Assembly (NCBI GenBank): GCA_014378965.1
Contig: JACMMR010000070.1
Location: forward strand, 1-7,213
Reading direction: 5' to 3'
DNA from: Candidatus Parcubacteria bacterium
Lineage (GTDB): Bacteria > Patescibacteriota > Minisyncoccia > Phycocordibacterales > CAIZLB01
Length of the DNA: 7,213 nucleotides
Positions 1 to 5,470 of this stretch are shown one piece after another; within the stretch, counting starts at the first letter, position 1, and every line of letters starts with the position of its first letter. The notes beneath the pieces are model-generated. The model made no database searches, was not told the origin of the DNA, and saw only the letters and a list, made by a program, of their open reading frames with translations. A program made the translations under genes and the position numbers.

Positions 1-4
1 TTAT

Positions 5-53
5 ATATAAAAATACTTAAGTAACTTAACAACATATAAAAATACTTAAGTAA
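5..53. repeat. 20-bp direct repeat carrying twin palindromes upstream of the DUF4331 cassette
   Basis: A 20-bp sequence occurs identically at 5-24 and 34-53, a 29-bp period. Each copy contains the perfect 10-bp palindrome TACTTAAGTA (14-23 and 43-52). Paired palindromes about three helical turns apart ahead of an operon resemble a dimeric regulator's tandem operator, but no regulator is identified and the surrounding DNA is very AT-rich. The start of the repeat region may lie outside the window. Confidence 0.5.
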
Positions 54-72
54 AGTAACTAATTTTAAAATT

Positions 73-92
73 AAGGAGTAGTATTAATGTAG
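73..92 (+). promoter_or_regulatory. Strong Shine-Dalgarno followed by a start-stop pair (ATG TAG)
   Basis: AAGGAG at 73-78 lies 8 nt before ATG at 87-89, and the next codon is TAG (90-92), giving a one-codon reading frame. It sits about 70 nt upstream of the DUF4331 start and in a different frame. No gene in this window has a comparable Shine-Dalgarno at its own start, so the contrast stands out. It could be a ribosome-stalling or mRNA-protecting leader element, or chance. No convincing promoter was found in 1-160; GATAAT at 113-118 is -10-like but lacks a -35, and if used it would exclude this element from the mRNA. Confidence 0.35.
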
Positions 93-160
93 GGCATTAA
101 ACTTCTAATAACGATAATTATTTGTGCCTTATAAAATTATTAATTAATAACAATAACAAT

Positions 161-1837
161 ATGAAAAATAAAAAAATAATCTCTATAGGGACATTGATAA
201 CCGTTATGGCTCTATCTTTGTCACTTGGCCTGACAGCTTTTGCTTCAAGTCATAGAGAGGCCCCACTTACTGCAGGAGATCCAAAAGTAGATGCTACAGA
301 TCTTTATGCATTCGTGAGTCCTGATAATCAAAATACCGTAACTCTAATTGCAAACTATATTCCATTTCAAGAGCCAGCTGGTGGGCCAAACTTTTATCAG
401 TTTGATGATAATGCAATGTATGCTATAAACGTTGACAACAACGGAGATGCAGTCGCTGACATTGTGTATCAATTTCGTTTTAAAACATTGGTTGGTAATG
501 GAAATACGTTTCTATACAATACTGGTACAGTAAATAATTTGAATGATGCAAGCTTAAACATTCGTCAAGTATATACTTTGACAAAAGTTGAAGGTTCAAA
601 ATCAACAGTATTGGCCACAGATGTACCTGTAGGTCCTTCAAATGTGGGTCCTAAATCAATGCCAAATTATGCTGGATTACAATCTCAAGCAGTGCTCAAT
701 GTTGGGAATACTGGTATTAAAACATTTGCTGGGCAAAGTGATGACTCATTTTTTGCAGAGTTGGGAGGATTATTTGACCTTTTGACTATCAGAAAGCTTC
801 CTGGAAATATGGGGGGTGGAGTTGATGGTCTAAAAGGATACAATGTAAATTCAATTGCACTTCAAATTCCGATTGAACAACTTACAAATTCAAAAAATCG
901 TCCAACATCAGCTACAAGTAGTGATGCTGTAATTGGAACATGGACAACATCTTATAGACAAGCAACTAAGGTGATATCAGCAAATCCAACATCAAATACA
1001 ACTTCTGGTGATTGGATTCAAGTATCTCGTCTTGGTGCACCTCTTGTAAATGAGGTTGTTGTACCTATTGCTGCAAAAGATCTTTGGAATGGATCAAATC
1101 CAAAGGATGATGCACAATTTGCAAATGGTGTTACAAACCCAGAATTAGGTACATTGTTAAAAGCATTGTACGGTATTAAAGTTCCACCACAAGGTAAATT
1201 TGGAACACCAGAGGCACGTGATGACTTGGTTGCAATCTTCCTTACTGGAATTCCAGGTTTAACAAAGCCTACAAATGTTGTTCCTTCTGAACAACTTCGT
1301 TTGAACCTTGCTATCCCTGTAACTGCTAATCCAAACAAACTTGGTGTATTAGCAGGCGATAATCAAGGGTTTCCAAACGGTCGTCGATTGGCTGATGATG
1401 TTACTGATATCGAAATTCGAGCAGTAGCAGGTGCAGCATATCCATTATTCCATCCAAACTTTGTTCCTGATGCAACAGGTGTACAATTAGGTGATGGAGT
1501 TGATGCAAACGATGTAGCATTCCGTACTTCATTCCCATACTTAGCGTTACCTCACCAAGGATATGCAAGTGTACCACACGGTGCAAATACAATAACTTCT
1601 GGGAATGGATCAGATAAATGTATGATTAACGGCAATCTTAAAGTAGGATCAAGAGGTTCTATGGTGAGCTGTTTACAAATGTATCTAAAAAGCCAAGGAT
1701 ATTTATCTGCAACCGCACCATTAGGTTTCTTCGGGGCTCATACGAGAGCAGCAGTAATCAAATGGCAAAATGATGCAGATATTGAAGCAGATGGTAATTT
1801 CGGATCAATGTCTTCAAAAAAGTTTAACATGAGATAA
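161..1837 (+). CDS. Secreted DUF4331 protein with C-terminal peptidoglycan-binding domain
   Basis: The product is 558 aa. The ATG at 161 is preferred over an upstream TTG at 122 because it directly begins a clean signal peptide: a lysine-rich start (residues 2-5), a hydrophobic core (about 7-26) and a cleavage site after AFA (residue 28), leaving a mature end of SSHREAPL. Residues about 30-472 match DUF4331, including SSHREAPL, the TDLYAF/SPD stretch (47-54), GPNFYQFD (75-82) and NGRRLADDVTDI (406-417). The family's biochemical role is unknown. Residues about 487-556 resemble PG_binding_1: LKVGSRGSMVSCLQMYL, GYL, the GFFGAHTRAAVIKWQ stretch and a DGNFG turn; C487 and C504 could form a disulfide. 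The protein is probably exported and held on peptidoglycan. The start has no Shine-Dalgarno, only an A/T-rich leader. A TPR gene and a HupE-like gene follow on the same strand. Domain calls are by eye; the family assignment is firm, the function is not. Confidence 0.88.
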   Translation: MKNKKIISIGTLITVMALSLSLGLTAFASSHREAPLTAGDPKVDATDLYAFVSPDNQNTVTLIANYIPFQEPAGGPNFYQFDDNAMYAINVDNNGDAVADIVYQFRFKTLVGNGNTFLYNTGTVNNLNDASLNIRQVYTLTKVEGSKSTVLATDVPVGPSNVGPKSMPNYAGLQSQAVLNVGNTGIKTFAGQSDDSFFAELGGLFDLLTIRKLPGNMGGGVDGLKGYNVNSIALQIPIEQLTNSKNRPTSATSSDAVIGTWTTSYRQATKVISANPTSNTTSGDWIQVSRLGAPLVNEVVVPIAAKDLWNGSNPKDDAQFANGVTNPELGTLLKALYGIKVPPQGKFGTPEARDDLVAIFLTGIPGLTKPTNVVPSEQLRLNLAIPVTANPNKLGVLAGDNQGFPNGRRLADDVTDIEIRAVAGAAYPLFHPNFVPDATGVQLGDGVDANDVAFRTSFPYLALPHQGYASVPHGANTITSGNGSDKCMINGNLKVGSRGSMVSCLQMYLKSQGYLSATAPLGFFGAHTRAAVIKWQNDADIEADGNFGSMSSKKFNMR

Positions 1838-1859
1838 TGTGACAACAATATTGTAAGGT

Positions 1860-1911
1860 ATAGCTTAAGTGATATTGAACAAATCTTGTTCAATATCATG
1901 ATTAGCGCTAT
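1860..1911 (+). promoter_or_regulatory. Perfect hairpin/inverted repeat between the DUF4331 and TPR genes
   Basis: GATATTGAACAA (1871-1882) and TTGTTCAATATC (1886-1897) are exact reverse complements around a 3-nt loop. A T-A pair (1870/1898) and a G-U pair (1869/1899) extend the stem to 14 bp. An outer ATAGC/GCTAT pair (1860-1864 and 1907-1911) flanks it. No T-tract follows on either strand, so it is not a canonical intrinsic terminator. It could be an mRNA processing or stability hairpin that sets different levels for the first and second genes, or a dimeric DNA-binding site. Two more palindromes lie in the same spacer: ACAATATTGT (1845-1854) and TAGCGCTA (1903-1910). Confidence 0.6.
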
Positions 1912-1928
1912 CTTTATAACATACCATT

Positions 1929-3227
1929 ATGAAAATAAATAAAATTATACATTCAAAATTACTCCCTCTGATAATTGTCTTTTTGCTTATCTTCTTAGGT
2001 TTCATTTTTGTATTTATTGTTCCAGCAATAAATGAAAATCGATCCATAGATAAAAATCTAACACCACTCGATAAAACTATTGAAACAAAAAAAAGTATTA
2101 TAAAATCAAATCCTAAAATTACAAAAAATTATTTTGAACTCAGTGCTGCGTATTTACAAAAAGTAAGAGAAACAGGTAATTCAAGTTACTATACAGATAT
2201 TGATACACTGATGCAAAAAGCAGCTGAAGTCGAACCTGAGAATGCAGAAATATATGCAACCAAAGCAAGTGTAGCTATCGGAAGACACAATTTTCTAGAA
2301 GGTAAAAAAATGATTGAAATAGCTATTTCGAAAAATCCAAACCGCGATACCTATTATGGATTATTGGGAGATGCACATATTGAACTAGGAGAGTATGATG
2401 CAGCAATTTTAAGTTTTCAAAAAATGGTAGATATGAGACCAGGTTTCAACTCGTATAGTCGCATAGCATATATACGAGAGTTGTATGGAGATGTAAAGGG
2501 TGCTAAAGAGGCATTACAGCTTGCAATAACCTCAGGAAGTAATTATAAAGATGATATTTCCTGGGCATATGTAGAATTGGGAAAATTGAGTTTGAGAAAT
2601 AACCTTGACGAGGCTGAGGTTTTATTCAAAAAAGCATTAAATATTTCACCATTTTATTCTCAGGCTTATGAAGGTCTGGCCAAAGTAGAATTTTTAAAAG
2701 GTAATACAAAGGTTGCAATTGAACATCTAAATACAGCAATAAAACAATTACCACTTACTCAATATTCTAATAATTTAGCAGATATATATAACTCAATAAA
2801 TGATACTGTCAAACGAGATCAATATCTTGCAATAACTCAAGCATCATATTCACAAGCGTCAAAGGCGGGAGTTAATACTGATTTAGAGGAATCATTATTT
2901 TTATCCAATAATGATATTAACCTAAAAGAGTCATTGATAAAGGCCACACGAGCGTATAAGGATAGACCGACTATATTTGCTGCAGATACTTTGGCTTGGG
3001 CGTATTATAAAAATCAAAATTACAGCGAAGCTGGCAAATACACCAAAGAATCTTTACGTTTAGGTAATTTCGATACAACAATACTTTTTCATCAAGGTAT
3101 GATTGCGTTAAAAAATAAAGACACAATTTTAGCAAAAAAATATCTAAAAGAAGCATATAAAATAAATCCAAATTTTTCCATAAAAGACACATCAATATTA
3201 AAAAAATTAGTAGTGCAATTTAAATAA
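1929..3227 (+). CDS. Membrane-anchored tetratricopeptide-repeat protein
   Basis: The product is 432 aa. One hydrophobic segment (about residues 11-32) follows a basic start (K2, K5, K10) and has no clear signal-peptidase site, so it is read as a signal anchor with the rest outside the membrane. From about residue 66 onward the protein is a run of TPR helix pairs, at roughly 66-102, 106-137, 140-172, 174-206, 211-241, 245-275, 349-380 and 383-414. The clearest are LLGDAHIELGEYDAAILSFQ (145-164) and DTLAWAYYKNQNYSEAGKYT (353-372). Residues about 280-345 fit the repeat pattern poorly. TPR arrays are protein-interaction scaffolds; the partner here is unknown, but the flanking DUF4331 and HupE-like proteins are obvious candidates. 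No Shine-Dalgarno precedes the ATG. The stop is 1 bp from the next start, so the two genes are probably translated from one mRNA. Confidence 0.85.
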   Translation: MKINKIIHSKLLPLIIVFLLIFLGFIFVFIVPAINENRSIDKNLTPLDKTIETKKSIIKSNPKITKNYFELSAAYLQKVRETGNSSYYTDIDTLMQKAAEVEPENAEIYATKASVAIGRHNFLEGKKMIEIAISKNPNRDTYYGLLGDAHIELGEYDAAILSFQKMVDMRPGFNSYSRIAYIRELYGDVKGAKEALQLAITSGSNYKDDISWAYVELGKLSLRNNLDEAEVLFKKALNISPFYSQAYEGLAKVEFLKGNTKVAIEHLNTAIKQLPLTQYSNNLADIYNSINDTVKRDQYLAITQASYSQASKAGVNTDLEESLFLSNNDINLKESLIKATRAYKDRPTIFAADTLAWAYYKNQNYSEAGKYTKESLRLGNFDTTILFHQGMIALKNKDTILAKKYLKEAYKINPNFSIKDTSILKKLVVQFK

Positions 3228-3228
3228 A

Positions 3229-4032
3229 ATGAAAAAAAACATGTTTAAATTTTTATTTTTTCTAATCTTAATTTTCGGATATCCTGCGTTAGTTTCGGCA
3301 CATGATTTAATTCCTAAAGAATTGCAAGTATTTATCGAGAGAAATCCAAGCGCTACACCTGAAGAGATTAAGATTTTTATTGATCAGCAAAATCCTGAAT
3401 TTTCTAAAAAATTTAAAAATGGTGAGGAAATTGTCAATATTATCAGAGATAGAAAGACTTCGGTATTCGACAATGCGGTTGATTTTATAAAACTTGGAGT
3501 TTTGCACATACTATCAGGTCTTGATCATATTCTTTTTGTACTTTCATTATTACTTGTATTTGTGAGCATCATGGAAATTCTTCGATTAACTGCAACTTTT
3601 ACAATTGCTCATAGTATTACCTTGATTTTATCTGGTTTAGGAATAATTACATTAAGTCCTAAAATTACCGAGCCTCTAATAGCACTTTCAATTTTTTATG
3701 TCGCTGTAACAAGTGTTTTTTTCTCTCATCGAAAGTTTATTGGTAGTCAAAAAGCTAAAATTGTAAGTGTGTTCTTTTTTGGACTTTTTCATGGTTTAGG
3801 ATTTGCTGGATTGCTTAAAGAAATTCAAATACCAGCAGATAAATTTATTTCATCATTGTTTTCATTTAATATTGGAATTGAAATAGGACAGCTGTTTATT
3901 ATTTTCTTAAGTTTTCCATTCATTTATTATTTTAGGAATAAATTGTGGTATGGAATGTGTATAAAAGTCTTTGCAATTTGTATTGCTGTAATATCACTAT
4001 TTTGGATATTACAAAGAATATTTTTTGTTTAA
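3229..4032 (+). CDS. HupE/UreJ_2-like multipass membrane protein
   Basis: The product is 267 aa. A signal peptide (basic start, hydrophobic 6-20, cleavage after VSA at 24) would leave histidine as the first mature residue (H25). A polar extracytoplasmic stretch of about 60 residues follows, then roughly six membrane segments. Family-type motifs are H93-x5-D99-H100, an FTIAHSITL block around H128, an FGLFHGLGFAG block around H188, and FNIGIEIGQ (213-221). These fit the HupE/UreJ_2 branch of membrane proteins, whose better-known relatives are linked to nickel or cobalt uptake for hydrogenase and urease. No such enzyme is encoded nearby, so metal and direction of transport are unproven. The start lies 1 bp after the TPR stop with no Shine-Dalgarno, which suggests translational coupling. 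Its TAA overlaps the opposing marR stop. Confidence 0.8.
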   Translation: MKKNMFKFLFFLILIFGYPALVSAHDLIPKELQVFIERNPSATPEEIKIFIDQQNPEFSKKFKNGEEIVNIIRDRKTSVFDNAVDFIKLGVLHILSGLDHILFVLSLLLVFVSIMEILRLTATFTIAHSITLILSGLGIITLSPKITEPLIALSIFYVAVTSVFFSHRKFIGSQKAKIVSVFFFGLFHGLGFAGLLKEIQIPADKFISSLFSFNIGIEIGQLFIIFLSFPFIYYFRNKLWYGMCIKVFAICIAVISLFWILQRIFFV

Positions 4033-4523
4033 TCTTTCAAACTTGTCATTTTTTTAATTTTTAGATTTTTGGAATTTTTCACTATTTTTTCAAGCACGCT
4101 CAAATAACAAATTATATCCTTGTGGGAGATTCCTTCAACTAACATTCCAACCTCTGATCTAATAAAACTTTCAATCTTTGGAACCATAGTAATTCCTTTT
4201 TTTGTGAGATATACCATTTTTACTCTATTATCTGTCGTATCTTTTTTTATATCCACAATCTCAAGCTTGTGTAATCTTCTGATCAAAAGGGTTACAAAAG
4301 GAGATTCTACGCCAAGCATCTCTGCAAGCTCACTCGGTCGTATTCCTTTTTGGTTATCGTTTAGTAAACCGATCAATGCCCATTCTATAGTTGAGATGTG
4401 GTACGGACGTAATTTTTCATTGGTAAAAATTTTAATAATGCGATACACCTTAGCTTGTAAAAGACCACCGGTATATGTTTTTCGATTTTTTACCGCAGTA
4501 TTGATTTTGTCAAAAATATTCAT
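4029..4523 (-). CDS. MarR-family winged-helix transcriptional regulator
   Basis: The product is 164 aa, slightly longer than a typical MarR protein. A helical N-terminal part (about 1-58) precedes the winged helix: helix-turn-helix GIRPSELAEMLGVESPFVTL (60-79), recognition helix to about 88, and the wing with the family's D-x-R signature at D98-N99-R100 followed by VYLTKKG. The C-terminal helices (about 113-150) would complete the dimer interface, and a lysine-rich tail follows. MarR proteins bind palindromes as dimers and usually release DNA on binding a small molecule or on oxidation; the ligand here is unknown. The gene is convergent with the HupE-like gene, the stop codons sharing TTAA (4029-4032), so regulation of that cassette is plausible but not shown. 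A promoter with an overlapping inverted repeat lies just upstream, hinting at autoregulation. No Shine-Dalgarno is visible. Confidence 0.88.
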   Translation of the reverse strand: MNIFDKINTAVKNRKTYTGGLLQAKVYRIIKIFTNEKLRPYHISTIEWALIGLLNDNQKGIRPSELAEMLGVESPFVTLLIRRLHKLEIVDIKKDTTDNRVKMVYLTKKGITMVPKIESFIRSEVGMLVEGISHKDIICYLSVLEKIVKNSKNLKIKKMTSLKD

Positions 4524-4554
4524 GTATATATAGTTCGTATGCTTAATTTTATTT

Positions 4555-4563
4555 AGTATAACA
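4555..4563 (-). promoter_or_regulatory. Extended -10 promoter for marR
   Basis: On the minus strand this reads TGTTATACT, that is TG-n-TATACT, matching an extended -10. The -35 region (about 4578-4583, TTTTTA) is poor, as is usual for extended -10 promoters. Initiation would fall near 4548, giving a leader of about 25 nt before the marR ATG. Confidence 0.45.
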
Positions 4564-4576
4564 CAGTTTTTGTTAT
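4558..4576. promoter_or_regulatory. Candidate MarR operator overlapping the marR -10
   Basis: ATAACA (4558-4563) and TGTTAT (4571-4576) form a perfect 6-bp inverted repeat around 7 bp. The left arm overlaps the -10 and the right arm lies in the -10/-35 spacer, where a bound dimer would block RNA polymerase. This size and position suit MarR autorepression. The sequence is AT-rich, so chance is a real alternative. Confidence 0.35.
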
Positions 4577-4595
4577 TTAAAAAGATACATTTATT

Positions 4596-4641
4596 AAAAA
4601 AAGGCCGCCATCCATTGTTCCGAAGAAAATGGTGGCGACCC
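4596..4641 (-). terminator. Strong intrinsic terminator with UUCG tetraloop
   Basis: Read on the minus strand, the 5' arm (4641 to 4625) pairs with the 3' arm (4620 to 4602) over 17 positions. The core pairs are CGCCA/TGGCG, CCATT/AATGG and TTC/GAA, with two single-base bulges (C and A) on the 3' side and three outer Watson-Crick or wobble steps. The loop is C(UUCG)G, a very stable tetraloop. Seven T residues follow (4602 to 4596). It ends transcripts from dprA or from a short RNA starting near 4667, and insulates marR. Confidence 0.85.
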
Positions 4642-4667
4642 GGCTTTTTACGGCCTGTGCTACTCCC
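4596..4667 (-). ncRNA. Candidate short non-coding RNA or terminated leader upstream of marR
   Basis: A consensus -10 in the dprA-marR spacer would start a transcript of about 72 nt that ends exactly at the UUCG terminator. Its 5' part (GGGAGTAGCACAGGCCG and onward) is GC-rich compared with the surrounding DNA. It can form a small GGC/GCC hairpin around 4654-4642, or pair AGGCCG (4656-4651) with CGGCCT (4607-4602), which overlaps the terminator base. These alternative pairings could make a switch-like leader for marR, but a separate promoter lies between. The start GGGAGTAGC loosely recalls the 5' side of the yybP-ykoY manganese riboswitch, yet the rest of that consensus was not found. No known RNA family was recognised. 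Confidence 0.35.
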
Positions 4668-4672
4668 TTACT

Positions 4673-4705
4673 ATTATACAATAGCATATGATAGAAATAA
4701 GTCAA
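4673..4705 (-). promoter_or_regulatory. Consensus -10 with distant -35 after dprA
   Basis: Minus-strand TATAAT (4673-4678) is a perfect -10. TTGACT (4700-4705) is a 5/6 match to -35 but lies 21 bp away instead of about 17, and it overlaps the dprA stop codon. At normal spacing no good -35 is seen. Initiation would fall near 4666-4667. Confidence 0.35.
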
Positions 4706-5385
4706 GTATTTAAAGAAATACCATACCGCTCACCAATCTCAACCAACATCTCCCTCAAACTTTCAATATTTACAAAAATCTTTGCACCCTTATTTATTAA
4801 CTCATTGGTGCCATATGAATTCCTAGAAAATATATTTCCAGGTACTGCTAAAATATCTCTGTTATAATCTGCTGCTAGGTTTGCAGTTATCAGAGTTCCT
4901 GATTTCTCCTCCGCTTCTACAACTATAGTCATATGTGAAATACCAGCCATCAAACGATTTCTTACAGGAAAAGTCCATAAGCTCGACCTGGTGTCAGGTT
5001 CAAACTCATTGATAATGAGTCCGCCATGATCCAGTATTTCATGCTTTAAATCCAAATGAGCTCGAGGATAAAAAAAATCATCACTAATACCAGAACCTGG
5101 TATGGCAACAGTTTTAATACCATGTTTAATAGACAAGGAGTGAACTAACCCATCAATACCATATGCGGCTCCTGAAACTGTTACAACATTAAAATCCTTT
5201 AAGTACTGTATAATGTGTTCTGTAGCTTGAATACCATATGGCGAGGCCCTCCTGGGGCCCACAATGCAGATATATATGTGAGTGTTATTCAATAAATCAA
5301 TATTTCCTTCATAAAACAACTTCTTAGGTTTGTCCGGAATATTTTCTATTAGGGTGTTAAATTTTGTGATGCTATTTGTTTTCAT
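4702..5385 (-). CDS. dprA: DNA-processing protein DprA, Rossmann-domain-only form
   Basis: DprA loads RecA onto incoming single-stranded DNA in natural transformation and acts in the cytoplasm. The 227-aa product carries the core signatures: IVGPRRASPYG (41-51, usually GTR), SGAAYGIDGLVH (71-82), the PGSG/YP stretch (96-107), FPVRNRLMAGIS (139-150), VVEAEEKSGTLITA (155-168), AVPGN (180-184) and TNELINKGA (193-201). The start is the first Met before this domain, and residues 16-30 match the short linker usually seen there. Nothing resembles the N-terminal SAM-like domain or the C-terminal winged helix of longer homologues, so it is near the minimum for the family. The conserved SE in the SE-x-P-P segment is NE here (126-127). 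No Shine-Dalgarno is visible. The gene diverges from serS. Function in recombination or uptake is by homology only. Confidence 0.9.
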   Translation of the reverse strand: MKTNSITKFNTLIENIPDKPKKLFYEGNIDLLNNTHIYICIVGPRRASPYGIQATEHIIQYLKDFNVVTVSGAAYGIDGLVHSLSIKHGIKTVAIPGSGISDDFFYPRAHLDLKHEILDHGGLIINEFEPDTRSSLWTFPVRNRLMAGISHMTIVVEAEEKSGTLITANLAADYNRDILAVPGNIFSRNSYGTNELINKGAKIFVNIESLREMLVEIGERYGISLNT

Positions 5386-5470
5386 ATAGAAAAATCATAG
5401 CTTTTCTGCTATCATATTTTCATAAAGAAGTAATAAAGGAATTATCAAGAAAAAATAAATAATAAAACAA
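5386..5470. promoter_or_regulatory. Divergent dprA/serS promoter region
   Basis: This 85-bp spacer must drive both genes. For dprA, two minus-strand TATGAT boxes occur at 5411-5416 and 5394-5399; the first would give a leader of about 19 nt, the second an almost leaderless mRNA. Neither has a good -35. The short inverted repeat ATAGC-N6-GCTAT (5397-5412) overlaps both boxes. For serS no clear promoter was found, and the purine run AAAGGA (5435-5440) is about 30 nt from the ATG, too far to act as its ribosome-binding site. Confidence 0.35.

Noticed and set aside
122..160. N-terminal extension of the DUF4331 protein from TTG at 122
   Set aside because: It adds 13 residues, mostly asparagine and hydrophobic, ahead of a textbook signal peptide that begins at ATG 161.
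1018..1338. 106-aa minus-strand ORF inside the DUF4331 gene
   Set aside because: It is antisense to conserved DUF4331 sequence with no start signal or recognisable motif.
4006..4026. Terminator-like ATATT-N6-AATAT hairpin followed by T residues at the end of the HupE-like gene
   Set aside because: The stem is only 5 A-T pairs and lies within coding sequence; too weak to call.
4120..4533. 137-aa plus-strand ORF antisense to marR
   Set aside because: It is a shadow of the marR frame; the opposite strand has clear MarR winged-helix motifs and this product has no recognisable domain.
4623..4667. tRNA-like fragment: an AGTAGCACAGG D-arm look-alike and a CCACCA on the minus strand
   Set aside because: The two are too close together for a tRNA and there are no anticodon or T arms; CCACCA is part of the terminator stem.
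4596..4667. yybP-ykoY manganese riboswitch
   Set aside because: Only the GGGAGTAGC start is similar; the second conserved loop and the overall stem arrangement are absent.
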